Assembly (NCBI GenBank): GCA_019918135.1
Contig: WBZZ01002578.1
Span: 130,001-194,000, forward strand
DNA length: 64,000 bases
Direction: 5' to 3'
DNA from: Paulinella micropora
Taxonomy: Eukaryota > Cercozoa > Imbricatea > Euglyphida > Paulinellidae
Positions within the stretch are counted from its first letter, which is position 1. The number at the start of each line of letters is the position of its first letter. Of the stretch, positions 19,390 through 32,552 are shown in pieces. The position numbers were made by a program, and so were the translations under genes. The notes beneath the pieces were generated by a model. It did not search any database and was not told the DNA's origin. It saw nothing but the letters and a program-made list of their open reading frames with translations.

Positions 19390-20629
19390 AAATAATGCTA
19401 TTAATATTACTGAGGACGTTCAAGTTCTAATTTTAAAATCAGATTTTGATTTAGCCAGCGAAAATTTCCCTGGTTTTGCGGACGCTTGCTTCGAAATCTG
19501 ACCGTAGAATATAATTTGAACGGAGTGATATTGAATCAGTTGGAGAAGATTCAGCTGAAAGTTGCATCACTGGCTGTGCCGTTTTGGTTTCGCTTTTCAT
19601 ACTTTACATCTTAGAAGCTGTCATAACACCTATTCTTATCATATACCTATTCATATCATATAGTATCATATTAATGTCATTTCTAAGTCACACAGTCAAA
19701 ATTGAAAAAACGTCTCGATGCAGAATAAATTATCCCTAATGGATTATTCGATGCTCTTTTTCTTGTTAAGTACTTGTTCATTGTTCCTTGCACTATTTGT
19801 GCAAAGCAACTATATGGAATTTTCGTGGTCCTTTTGAACCCCAACGCTGCTTATACCAAGTTGCTCACAACGATTTGCTCATATTACTTCAAAGTTCTGC
19901 TTCCTTTGAGTTGGTAGCCCAAGGATAGCGGTCAGTCCGCAAACTCTGCATACTAGTATCACGAGTCATATAATTAATGAAGCTCTTTCTACTGCAGACC
20001 GCACGTTGGTTATAATTACTAGTTAGGAGCTCCAGGTCACAGTAGTAGTATGTAAATTGTCATCATAAGTCAAACACACGGTCGCAAACGGGACCGCATG
20101 AGCCGGCCGGGCCAAGGACGTGTCTGGCCTGACTGAACACTTATAAAGATTTCCCGCCCGGCCCATAACTTCACCAAAAAGACTGAACTTGCGGCGTGAC
20201 GGTCACGTCCACTCAACATATTAATATTATACAATAACATAATTTTTTTTTCTAAGTTTCTTTCTGAGCAGCCGCCGGGTGACTCAAGTGTTCCTAGCGA
20301 CATATTAATATTAAATGACTCAAGTGTCAAGTACTGAGTAAAAAATGAATCGCCTCATTAATAAGTTTTTGGTCACAAATATTCAAGTTTGACAAAAACG
20401 AAAAACTAAGTCACCCACGGTACTAATAACATTTCGCTAAACTTACGTCATTTTTGCGGACGCATCATATAGTATTGATAGGCACTTATTCCTACTAAGT
20501 GAGTATTTTATTAAACTTGACAGCTCAGTGACTGCGTAAAACTGACTCTGAGCCGTTAATTATTCAATTTGAAAAATTCAAATTTCCAACCGGATAGCAG
20601 TTGAAATCATGGCAAATTCCAGATCAAGT

Positions 20630-20691
20630 AGATATAGATACAGATTGAGATATAGATATAGATATATGTATAGATAGATAGATAGATAGAT

Positions 20692-20723
<32 letters not shown>

Positions 20724-20777
20724 GTAGGTAGGTAGACAGATATCCCTCTCCTCCTTCTCCTTCTCCTCCTCCTCCTC

Positions 20778-20811
<34 letters not shown>

Positions 20812-20840
20812 TCCTCCTGCTCTTCCTCCTCCTCGTCCTC

Positions 20841-20923
<83 letters not shown>

Positions 20924-21164
20924 GTCTCGAAACTCCATCTGCTTACTGGGCCCTCTGTAATGGAGGTGGGAGCTCGTTCTGCAAGGGGCGCTTATGGAAC
21001 GAGCCCTGGCCCCGCCTGGTACTAGGGAGCTTTGGTATCGCCTGTATCAGTCCCTTCCGTGCAAACATCACGGCTTAGCTGGGCATCGGGTCAATACTTT
21101 ATTCACAGACTTCCTTGGTTGACGAAATCAGAAGCTCCTTTTTTCTGACATTAGTCGATATCTC

Positions 21165-21246
<82 letters not shown>

Positions 21247-21487
21247 ATATCTATCATTTTACTTAATTGCTTTCATTCTATCTAACTCTTTATAACTGAA
21301 CTTTCGAAAAGCAGGTAAATGAATGAAGACAAACAACAAACAAATAACGAAATAAGTAAATGAAGAAAAAGCAAATACAAAGTTAAGGAATGTAATTACT
21401 TGCAAAGCAATACACACATCATCGATCAACAATAAATATATTAAATTACTAAACAAATTCAAAAATAAATTACTTAAATAAATAAAT

Positions 21488-21536
<49 letters not shown>

Positions 21537-21605
21537 GATAGATAAGATAGATAAGATAGATAAGATGGATAAGATAGATAGATAACAGGTAGGTAGGTAG
21601 GTAGG

Positions 21606-21650
<45 letters not shown>

Positions 21651-21965
21651 GAGATATCGACTAATGTCAGAAAAAAGGAGCTTCTGATTTCGTCAACCAA
21701 GGAAGTCTGTGGGCAAATTATTAACCCGATGCCCAGCTAAGCCGTGATATTTGCACGGAAGGGACTAATACAGGCGATACCAGAAGAGCTCTCTCGACAG
21801 CATGTCTCTGCGAGAGCTCAAACCTCCCTAGTACCAGGCGGGGCCAGGGCTCGTTCCATAAGCGCCCCTTGCAGAACGAGCTCCCAACTCCGATACAGAG
21901 GACCCAGTAAGCAGATGGAGTTTCGAGTCTGTGACATCGACAGTCTAGCATAAACCGACAGAAGC

Positions 21966-22011
<46 letters not shown>
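20630..22011. repeat. GATA/CTAT complex with inverted Y pair (unit 2)
   Basis: Same layout as 7477-8853. Forward Y is 20923-21162 and reverse Y is 21653-21961, separated by the AT-rich spacer and flanked by tetranucleotide runs. Confidence 0.85.
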
Positions 22012-22012
<1 letters not shown>

Positions 22013-22674
22013 ATGAATAATATATACAAAATAATATGAATGAAAATTAAATCATAGAAAATCATGAATAAACATATGGATATGAATGAATAAATCACTT
22101 ATTAAATAAATCAAATAAATGGAATAGAAATAATGATAAATAATGTAAATAAGGAAGCACATCTATCATATAATAATAAAAATGTTTACTGTTTGCTTAT
22201 TTGTTTATGTACGTGCTTCGGACCAGACTATGCAATAAAGTACAGCAGAACTCATTATATTAGCCTGGATCTTCAACCTCCCAAAACAGCAAACCAGCTT
22301 CATGACGTTGAAAGTTTGCGATAATCTCTGTCAGGTTGCAATTGGGCTGGGATGGGTGGGTGGTGGGAGGGAGGAAGAGGGAGAAAATGAGACAAGCAAT
22401 CAAAAGGAACGAAAAGGGCAGAAAGAAAGGAAGAGAGAAAAGAAAGAGAAAAGAGAAAATAAGGAGAAAAGAGAAAGGCCAAAAAACGGAAGGAAGCCGA
22501 TGAAAGGGAGAAAGGAGTGGATGACTAAAGCACACTCGTCTGCAAACACACTGAAAAGGTAGGAGGTACCGCGCTCAAATTTTTCAAATGCTTCGCCCAT
22601 GACAGGGCCCGACCTTCTAAGCAAACAACACAGAGGAAGAGAGGAGAGATAGAGAGAGAGAGAGAGACACACAC

Positions 22675-22709
<35 letters not shown>

Positions 22710-23568
22710 TTCTGATGCTGTCCAGTTCTTGATGTTTGTTGCTTAGTTCTGGTTTGGCCTTCTTTGTACCCATTACTATTTTTCTGCAGTCATGATTTTC
22801 ATCCTTGTTGGCATGATTTTTTCATTATATGAATGAAAGTGTACGATCTGGCTGTCTCTTTCTTTAACTCATGGTCTTTGGGTTTTCTGTAAGCGAGTAG
22901 GACGAAACAATCACAAAAACGTTCGCTTGAAAATCTCCCTCATTAGGTAGACTGCTCCCCCCCCCCCCCCAAATTTTTATTTACGTATTTATTTATTTTT
23001 GTTCAGCCAAAAAATTGTAGAAAGAAAGAATAAACAAAAAGCGATGTATTTTTTGTTTAGCCAAAACAATTTAAGAAAGAAAGAAATAAATAAAAATATA
23101 TGCATTTTTTATTTTATAAGGTAAGCCGAAGAAATTCAATTTTAAAAAATGAAAAAAAAATGAAGATAACGAAATACATAAGGATGAGAACCACGGATGA
23201 ACAACAAAACATATGGGAACTACAACACATACACAGACGAGCTAGATTCAGCGAGGAGCAAACAAGAGAGTCAAAGGGGAAATAACACAAACAGGCTACC
23301 ACGAGATCCATAATTACATTGCTCCAGCCCGAATATCAGTGTGGTTAGAGAGGGCAGCCACACGCGTTGTAAGGCTGAGTATGCAGGAGCATGTGCTTGC
23401 AGAAAAGCCTCAGTCGAGGATCGCAGTACCCTGAAGGTAAATCCAAAGAAGGACAATCTCTCAGACTCAGCTGTCCAACAAACAAACCAGGGCCAGAAGC
23501 GAAACAGAAATAACTTTAAAAAATTAAAATATTTATTTTGCGTTAAGGGTTTGGTTCGTCGGGCAGAA

Positions 23569-23602
<34 letters not shown>

Positions 23603-23738
23603 GATCAGAAGACAGTTAAGACTTAAGATTCAAGGGGGTGCTAGTTAGTAAATGGAGCAACAAAAAGAAGTATGTAATTGTGGCAGAAAGGGCAAATTCA
23701 GAGATAAAAGTGAAAAAGCAAAAGTGAAGGGAACAAAA

Positions 23739-23791
<53 letters not shown>

Positions 23792-24858
23792 ACAAACAAA
23801 TAGGAGAAGGACAAGCAAGCAGGCAAGACAGCAAACGAGGAGAAAGTGACTGAAACGCAGGACACCAAGACAGGCGCGAGAGCCAGGGAGACTCGAGATA
23901 CCCGGTTCCCATCACCCTCACGCTTTTATGTAGACTCACAAGGGGAGGTAGCACCGTTCAGCTCAGAGACAGCACAGTGAAGCAGGGACACGTCGCGGGC
24001 GAGTGCCCAAACTTTATGGGGAACAATTATCCGGGACGTGCCACCCATCCAGGCGAGCGATACAGGCCATCCCCTCAACGAGAGCCCACAGCAATACAAA
24101 ACCAAAACGAGAAGTGGCGAAGAAAGGGCAGGAAAATATGAGACAGCTAACATAAGGATTAGCAAGCCAAAGAAAGAAAATCGAGAGGAAACAAATAGTT
24201 GTGAAGAAAGGAAGGGCAGAAGCAACAAGAGGAGGCAAGTAGCAAGGACGAAATGCACTCCAGTTAAGAAAAAGAAACAGGAAGAAATATAAAGTGGCGA
24301 TCAGTGTGGGACTCGAAAAACTCTACCCACTAACAAGGTCCGCAAAAATTAGCCCGAAGGCCCCCAAAATCATGACGACCCGAAAAAAAAAAACGAAAAA
24401 AAGTACTTACGCACGATCGATAATATATGTATATATATATACATATACATATATATATATTTGTGCAGAGAGAGAGAGAGAGAGAGAGTGGAAGGGAGAG
24501 AAAGAAGAAAGAAAGAGATAGAGATGGAGAGAGATTGAGAGGACAAGAAGGAAAAAAAAGATCGATTGATTTTCTTCTCTGCAAAACGTTTCAAGTACTA
24601 TTTAGAAAAAAAAAAAACCTATCTGCCCGTGCTGATCTTGAAAAATAAGCCCTGCGCTTCTGCAAATTGGAGAAATGTTTCCTCGCACAGCACAACCTAG
24701 AGCAGTTCGAGCTGGCGAGAACGTGACGCCCCTGACGTCGAGCGCGCACGCCAGAACGCTCTACTCGCTGAAGGCGCTAATCTTCCTCTGACATGCCCAC
24801 CCATTCATTCTTACGGGCTGGCCTTGTCGACCTATCAAAAGAACGGCCACCCGACCCA
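22012..24858. other. Long AT- and GA-rich stretch (unit 2)
   Basis: Equivalent to 8854-11719 with shorter or longer (GA)n runs (22650-22706, 23570-23602, 23743-23789). No gene recognised. Confidence 0.5.
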
Positions 24859-25729
24859 GGACCTTAGGCTTGCTATGAATGCAAAGCCTCTTTTCCCACT
24901 CTATCTGCTCTTGAAATACATACTGACAACTCATGGACAAAACAGTGCGGGTCCGGTGCCAAGCGAAAGCAATGAATGATGGTCTTGAGAAGCAACTGTA
25001 TGATGATGTGTCAAAGGTAGGTGGAATGAGCGCTTCGATTGAGCCTCGCTTCTACAACGATGAGAATTGATGGATCGATCTGGCTATCTCCCCTCTGCGA
25101 GCATCACCTCTCCTCTACATCTTGACTGATCTTGCCGTCACCAACCCTATCGCACCATATGTCGAAGATACGATTCGCGACGTCAATCCTGCCATCGAGA
25201 AGGGTGAAACTAAAAAAATCAACAAACACGCGGAAGGATGCAAGCAAGCTGGCGCTGAATTCATCCCATTCGTCATGTCTAGCTTCGGAGGCTTCGGAAC
25301 GCATGCTCAAGTCTTCATGAGAAACGCGGCGAGCAAGCAGCATTCCATATGCCAACAGTCTACACTACAGAGGCGTATGCACTACGGACTACACTCCAGA
25401 GGCGTATGCACTACGGATCAAGGATATCCTTCGCTTTGCATTACCAGGCTGGAACTACATCAATTGGATATATCAACTTTGAATTACATCGCTGGAACTA
25501 CATCAAGTGGATGTATCAACAGAAAAAATCCAACTGTCTACATCCACGCAGACTACGTATACCACAGCACAAGAGACGAGCTATCAGGCTCGCCTCTGCC
25601 TTCCCTTAAGTACTCCCGTACCGGACTCGCGACGTTCTGTTGCGTTATTTGCTTTTGAGATTCTGAGCTCTTTGACCGAGACACTTTAATACTGTGAATT
25701 ATTATTATCATTTCTGTTCAAAAATAGCA
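24859..25729 (+). pseudogene. LINE C-terminal fragment and 3' UTR (unit 2)
   Basis: Duplicate of 11720-12590, with the same stops and the same 29-bp duplication. Confidence 0.6.
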
Positions 25730-25772
25730 TTATTATTATTATTATTATTATGATTATTATTATTATTATTAT

Positions 25773-26065
25773 GGATACCGTGATAGCCCAGTGGTCAAGT
25801 TCTACCATCTGGGCCCTGTCGCCAGTTCGATTCCCGTCGGTGCCACCAGTAGTTTCATTGAACATACCGGTCTATTTCTGGACCAGTATTTTCATTGAAC
25901 ATACCGGCCCGTCTGGAAGTGTTGGAACTGCCCTTGCGGGGGTGTCATTAGAGCTTATCGTCAATTCTTCGTACTCCCCTCACGGGTGAGACGATGGAGG
26001 CGCATGTGCAGAAATGCATCAGCCATTGACAGAGAAGCACTATTATTATTATTATTATTATTATT
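25773..26065 (+). mobile_element. tRNA-like SINE, full length (unit 2)
   Basis: Duplicate of the SINE at 12634-12930, with one fewer tail triplet. Confidence 0.75.
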
Positions 26066-27003
26066 TTGTGAAAAAAGAGAGTGAGAGAGAGAGAGCGAGA
26101 CAGTCACGCATGGCATCCCACAATGCAGCATACTCTCCACTACATTCTTCCTCCTATATATCAATGATATAATCAACATCATACAACAAGGAACAGTATA
26201 CATACGCAGACGAAACAACACTAATAATAACCGCTAAAAAATACAAAAAACCTACCAGTAAAAACACAAACAGAAAAACAAAATAAATAAATTACTTCCA
26301 CTCCAACAACCTAGCACCAAACCCAACAAAAACAACATATACAACCTTAATAAAACATAATATCACAATAAAAATAAATAACCATACCCTAGAACAACGC
26401 CAGCAGGCAAAACTCCTGGGCATAACACCACAACACAACCTCCGATATAACCAACAAATCAACAACATAATCCACAAACTCCAGCCCACCATCAACTCCC
26501 TCCTGTACGCAAAAAATTCCTTGACATAAAAACGATGAAACAACTATACTATACGCACATATACCCACACCTCATACAAAACATCTCCATCTGAGGTCAT
26601 GACAACAAAAAGAAATAACATACAACCGCTCATAAAATGCACGCAAAAAAAAAATCAGAATAAACGCAAAAACACACTACCGAGCACACACCAAACCACT
26701 ACTAAACCAACTCCAACTACTCGACATCACACACATTTATACCCTCCGTATATGCAATAGAAAACCATCCATTTATATACCCCAACAAGAACCTCAACAG
26801 ACCACTCCACAACACCTTTACCTCTATCAACAACATCCACTCATACAAACTCAACAAAAAAAACAGCCTATTTATTAATCACAAAGACCCATACCTAACC
26901 AAAATCTTTGCAACAAAATGGAAATCAATCCAAATAACAGACATAACATCAATCAAATTATTCAAAAAGGCGTTAATGACATACCTACTACAACACCAAC
27001 AAA
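26066..27003 (+). pseudogene. Decayed LINE reverse transcriptase fragment (unit 2)
   Basis: Duplicate of 12931-13869 with a few single-base differences; the same RT boxes are visible. A (GAA)n run follows (about 27056-27090). Confidence 0.7.
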
Positions 27004-27924
27004 CATAATAAACATATACAAACTCGCCAAAAACAACAACAACAAAAAAAAAAGAAAGAAGAAGAAGAAGAAGAAGAAGAAGAAGAAGGAAGAAAACAAA
27101 AAAAAAGAAAAAACCAGACCTCCCTCTTGTTTTCTACTTGGAGAAGACATCCGACTCAGCCGACGTATAATAAATAATATGGTCATTCACACCTCCACTT
27201 ATGTACAAAGTATATCCTCATACTAAAAAAATACAAGACCGCATAACTTATATAAGAAATAGATCATATACTATACAACCTACATGAACGTAAGTTCAAA
27301 TATTAATAATATTAATATAGAGCCGTATACGTAGATCGGATTAATATTAATATACATACGCCAAGACGCCGAACTTAAAACATAGGTTTCCACCTATGAT
27401 AAAGGTATAACCTACTAGCTATACTTCACGTGGACGTTCTTTGAGTCCAATTGTACAATTGTTCTCTTAGTAAAAGCGAAGAAGAAGAGAAGAAGAAGAG
27501 AGAGAGTATATGAAAGAGATAGAGAGAAAGAGAAAGAAAATATTTTTTCGAGTCAGCCCCTAAGAATTCAATAATGGCAGGCTAGGCCAAAGTAAACCTG
27601 AGAAAAAAGAGAAAAAAAAAGGAGAAAAACAGCAAGACGAGAAATTACAAAAGGGACACCAACACAAGCACACACAACGGAAGTGCTAACGGAGCTAGAC
27701 CCAGACAGGCTCCAGCCCAAAACCTAGTTAGAACCAGTGTTTTCCTTGAGGAAAGGTTGGCCAAAGTGACACGTCCGGTACCATAATACCATTCCGGCTA
27801 CACACACCCGCTATTACGGAGCTTCTTCTTTCTCCTTTGCTGTTTTCTTGCTTGCTTTCTTCCTGCAGCTTCTCTCCTCATGACACAAAACAAGAATAAG
27901 AGATCTAACAAGTAGTAACAAGAT

Positions 27925-28031
27925 CAAGAACAAGAGAAGAACAAGAACAAGAATTCTTGTTCTTGTTCTTGTTCTTGTTCTTGTTCTTGTTCTTGTTCTT
28001 GATTCTTTGTTCTTGATTGTTTGTTCTTGTT
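27925..28031. repeat. (TTCTTG)n hairpin microsatellite (unit 2)
   Basis: As at 14763-14868. Confidence 0.85.
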
Positions 28032-28050
28032 TAATAATAATAATAATAAT

Positions 28051-28096
<46 letters not shown>

Positions 28097-28233
28097 GTGC
28101 TTCTCTGTCAATGGCTGATGCATTTCTGCACATGCGTCTCCATCGTCTCACCCGTGAGGGTAGTACGAAGAATTGACGATAGGCTCTAATGACACCCCCG
28201 CAAGGGCAGTTCCAACACTTCCAGACGGGCCGG

Positions 28234-28234
<1 letters not shown>
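28032..28234 (-). mobile_element. SINE, reverse, 5'-truncated (unit 2)
   Basis: Duplicate of 14869-15072, followed by (TAA)n at 28235-28295. Confidence 0.8.
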
Positions 28235-28296
<62 letters not shown>

Positions 28297-28490
28297 TGAA
28301 ATAATGAGGGCAAGATTGCACTAAGCCGAGGTTATTCCGCAGTCCCAGCAATCATTAGCAGGTTTGATGTGCATAGGCCGGACGATCCTAGACGGAGTTG
28401 TTGAATTCGTTGTTGGTAGTCGATGTATCTGTGTTAAATTGTATATGGCTCGGGGGTTGTAGCCGGGGGGATTAGTGGCTAATCATGGTT

Positions 28491-29007
28491 GCAAGTGCCA
28501 TTCCATAGGCGGGTCTTCCCCTCGGGGGAGTTGGGGTCTTTTGGATTATACGGGGGATCAATTCTCATGCAGTCTTTGTTCCAGGTCAGTCGAATACAAT
28601 CTCCTGATGCATTTGCGTGTTATACGTATAGATTGGTCCATTTTTGACTAGCCATTTCGTCTGTTCGGGTTGTGGCTTCTACTAGATACACGACGTGACG
28701 TGAAGGTGTAAGTAAGATATCTGGTTTCCAGGAGAGGTCGTCTGCTCGCAGCTCGCTGGCTAAAGTTGCTTGCTGGGTGTATGCGGCCTTGTCGGCATGT
28801 TTCCCCTTGTTCCCCGAGGGGCGTCCATGCGAGGGCGATGTCGATGTCAGGTGGGATGGAAGCGGGTTTACCTCCTTCGGCGATGACCAACATATGGTTG
28901 GGCTGTTGGGTGTGGTCTAGGTCTTGTTCAAGTGCTAGGCGTTGTTTTAGGACGTGTCTGGAGCCTCAGGCTGCGTGTCGGTGGTTGATGGCTTGTAGGT
29001 ATTCCGG
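28491..29007 (-). pseudogene. Unrecognised minus-strand coding-like sequence (unit 2)
   Basis: Same sequence as 15329-15846 but with at least five extra or missing single bases (near 28528, 28621, 28646, 28657, 28703 and 28770), which break the frames. Two other units and the inverted copy agree against it, so I regard these as consensus errors. Confidence 0.35.
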
Positions 29008-31936
29008 CACTATGGCTTCAAAACAAATCTCGGACAGGGGTCAAATCTCGTAAACCCATAGACGGTAAAGTCTCGGTAAGGCCCCCAAAATGTAGTTAAA
29101 CTTGGATTTTTGCTCAGATTTCTGAGATAATATTACAACCTATGCATTTCATCGCGTTAAACGCAAAAAAAATTGCGTTTTAAGGCGATTTTGATCTCGG
29201 AATCCGCGTTTTCACGGCAGTCGGGCCCCCGATTTTATCTCGGACGTCAAGTATTTATCCCGATAATATCTTGACAAGGACATAAAATCCCGATGCAAGA
29301 TTATTTCACGAATCGAGATCAAAATTTCGAATTACAAGTTTTTATCTTAAAATTCCGGTATAATATGTCGGCGTCAAGTTTAAATCTAGTAAAAATAGAT
29401 TTTATTCTCAAAATTTGAGTTATAATCTCCTAGTCGATATTTTACCTCTTACGAAGAAATCTTGGATGATAGGTAAAAACTCGAAGACCGGATATAAACT
29501 TGGAAATTTAGATAAAATCCCGTAGCACAAGATATTTATCTTGTTTTACAAGATTTTATCTAGTTTGCCGACATTTAATCTAAACATCCTGCATAAAATC
29601 TCAGCTTTCCAGATATAATCTTGAAGTTCGTATTAAAATCGTATGTATTTATTAAAGTACCGTTAACACGAAGTTCGTTGTACAAAAATTTAAATTGCAA
29701 TTGACAATTTAATTGTCTGCTCACGTTTGCTTTAATTTATCAGTCAGATAGTATAGAGGTTTTCAGTCACTGTGATGGTTCACTTCCTCTCTTTTCCTCC
29801 GGAAGTAGCAGGCGCGCCGCGCTTGAGAGAGTCGAGCTGGGCGCAAGTGCAACAGCATCTTAGGCTATCTGATCGATTTATTAGTTTCCACGTAAATTAA
29901 GCAACTGATTTTTTTAAAAAATGGAGTGAATGACAGCTGTATACGGATTTGAACTCTCATGGCTTTTCGTAAATAAAATACGGGGTTTTCCTTTCCTAAA
30001 GTCCACATTGGAAGTATATGCTAAGTGTAGAATAGGTGGCTCTTTGGGAATATGCCCGTCTGCGAAGGCAAGGTTTCCCAAAAACTGAACTTCATGTGAT
30101 GTTGGATATGTGAAGCCTTCCTCCAAAGTGGAGCGAGGCTTGACATGTTCAACAAAATATGAATTAGGCCAACCGTCTACCCTTTTCAAAAAAACATTCT
30201 ATAGCTACCAAGTCCCACTCCGTAAACCTGCAGACAAAACATACAATTACTACCTGCGTCAATGTATACATTACAAGCAAGCAAGCAATAACGTACTATG
30301 AAAGATAAAGAACATTAGCCTGTGACCTTCTAGACCTTACGCCTGCCTTTTCCTTGCACCGGATCCGGAGCACTTCATTGCTTTCAATTCTCCTTCGAAT
30401 TCACCTCGCTTTCGAACATGCATATGTACAGTGCACAAACAGGACGGAAGCTTTAAGCTCAAGAAATGTAGGGTGCATGCTTGTATACAGCAGTGCTTAC
30501 CAGAAGCACTAGTTTGGGCGGTTTTGCACGCTGATCCGGGATCCTTCTAGTCCTTCGAATTCTTGGCGGCCGAACGTGCCCTCGAGCTCGCACGATACTC
30601 TCTAGGCGAACCATGCGCAGTGCATGCACGTGGTGCTTTTGTCTTGGGCGGTGGAGGTGGTGCTTTTCTCTTGGGCGGCATGGACTCCTTGAGACACCTA
30701 ACGAACTCTACTTTGACACGTTTGAATACTTGCAGCCATTTTCCACCACCACGCCTAACGACAATTAATTTACAAAAATGGATTTTTCCTCCGAATCACA
30801 CATATTTTATCTTGGCAACCAAGATTTTATCTTGGAAACCAAGATTGTTATCTTGTACTACAAGTTATATCAGTCTCCAAGATTTAATTCTCAGCAAACC
30901 GTGGCACATTTTAACATTGTTGTACAAACGATATATATTAGTTTCCAAGATTTAATTCTCAATATTCAAGATTTTATCTTGACTCACAAAATTTACTACA
31001 GACATCGCGATTTTATGTTGAGTTCAAGATGTTTTTCTCGGAGTCAGAGATTTTTTTTTTCTTGGATACGACATATGTGTTTTTTTTTTAACGAAATATG
31101 GGCAAAATCTCGAAACCGAGATTTTTATAACGTAATACAAGATTTTATCTCCGCGCACGAGATTTACTACAAAAGTCGAGTTAATAACCTGAAGTCGTAA
31201 CTTTTATCTCGAAATCCGAGATTTTTATTTCCAGCACGAGATATATGCATTTTTCAGCAAGATCTCATGCTCCAAGATTTTATCTACGTTTCCGAGATTT
31301 TACCTCGTTTAACGAGATTTAATACAAACATCGAGTTTATCCTGAAAACAAGATTTTTTATCTCGTTTAACGAGATTTTTTATTGGATACGACATATGTT
31401 TTTTTTACAGGGAATATGGGCAAAATCTCGAAACCGAGTTTTTTATAACGTAAAACTAGATTTACCTCTGCGCACGAGATTTACTACAAAAGTCGAGTTA
31501 ATAATCTGAAGTCGTAATTTTTATCTCGAAGTCCGGGATTTTTATTCCAGCACGAGATATATGCATTTTTCAGCAAGATCTCATGCTCCGAGATTTTATC
31601 TACGTTTCCGGGATTTTACCTCGTTTAACGAGATTTAATACAAACGTCGAGTTTATAACCTGAAAACAAGATTTTTATCTCGTTTAACTAGATTTTTTCT
31701 CGACCCCGAGATATGTGCATTTATCTCGTTTCCGAGATTTTATCCCATTTCCGAGACTTTATCTCGTGCTTTAGATAAAATCTTGATAAACGCAATAAAG
31801 TCTCAATTTTTGAGATTTTAATCTCAAAATTTGAGAAACTAAATCTCGAAAAACCGAGATATAGTCTTGGAGTTCGCGACAAAATCTCAAAATCAAGATT
31901 TATAAGCCGTCTGAGATTTTTTTTGAAGCCATAGTG
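29008..31936 (+). mobile_element. CACTA element, copy in unit 2/3 junction
   Basis: Same element as 15850-18772, same CGG on both sides and the same insertion site. It is therefore a duplicate made by the tandem duplication and not an independent insertion. It is 2,929 bp here; many of the extra bases are single homopolymer additions in a stretch that looks like poor consensus. Confidence 0.85.
29914..30681 (-). pseudogene. Unrecognised small gene inside the CACTA element (copy 3)
   Basis: Duplicate of the minus-strand gene at 16752-17522. ATG is at 30681 and the 44-codon frame ends at 30547-30549; the 91-residue last piece is unchanged. Differences from the other copies are single-base losses in short runs (for example near 30208, 30282 and 30504), in keeping with the error-rich stretch it lies in. 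Confidence 0.4.
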
Positions 31937-31949
31937 CGGAGGGTGCAGT

Positions 31950-32552
31950 TTGCTCATGGAGGTCATATGGGGCTCCGGCCGAGGCCTCCCCGCAGAAACA
32001 AACCCCGCTCCTTTTGAACTTGAACGAAGACTCCCCGCACACTCCGAGCCAGGCTCACGGTGTGACTCGCCTCTTCCCGAACTGCGGGACGATCTCGAGA
32101 TTTGGGAGGAGGATCCTTCTGCGGTCAGCAGAGCCGCGTCCGCAATCGGAGTCAACCGGGCACAATCCACCCCGCGGGTCAGCAGCTCGGCCGATTCTCA
32201 GCCGGGACTAACCCCGCCGGGTGCTTCAGAAATCGCCGTTACTGACCCTTCCCACCCATATCCACCGGCGGTTGAGGAAATTGAGCAATTCCACAGAGCT
32301 GGGGTGCCTGCGTTGTCGCTCTCACAGCATGCCGAAGCGGTCTCTCCGATTCCCTTCTCGCTGGACTCTCCAGACCGACAGCCTGGTCTACCGTCGTCGC
32401 AATTTGGTTCTGAGGCAAATACCACAGACGATGAAATTTCCCCTCAACCGGGACTTGAGTATGTAGGGCTCAAACATCCAGCTATCGCGCTCTTCATGGA
32501 TGCTGATTTGTCTGTGGAGCTCCCTTCCACACCAACTTCACCTTGGCCATAG
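31950..32552 (+). CDS. Pro/Ser-rich QPGL reading frame (copy 3, apparently longer)
   Basis: The same frame, but one C fewer in a C-run near 32035 joins it to the upstream frame so that it appears to start at 31950 (MLMEVIWGSG...) and to be 200 codons long. The change lies in the stretch of single-base errors (28.5-32.05 kb), so I regard the extended N-terminus as an artefact until reads show otherwise. From about residue 29 on it equals the copy 2 frame. Confidence 0.35.
   Translation: MLMEVIWGSGRGLPAETNPAPFELERRLPAHSEPGSRCDSPLPELRDDLEIWEEDPSAVSRAASAIGVNRAQSTPRVSSSADSQPGLTPPGASEIAVTDPSHPYPPAVEEIEQFHRAGVPALSLSQHAEAVSPIPFSLDSPDRQPGLPSSQFGSEANTTDDEISPQPGLEYVGLKHPAIALFMDADLSVELPSTPTSPWP

Larger units (their letters stand above)
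17608..30766 (+). repeat. 13.16-kb tandem unit, copy 2
   Basis: Second head-to-tail copy, 13,159 bp. It shares a 31-bp micro-inversion (20377-20407) and the Y-element and microsatellite configuration with copy 3, and it lacks the piggyBac of copy 1. It has its own small spacer deletion near 27711. Homopolymer differences increase sharply after about 28.5 kb. Confidence 0.95.
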
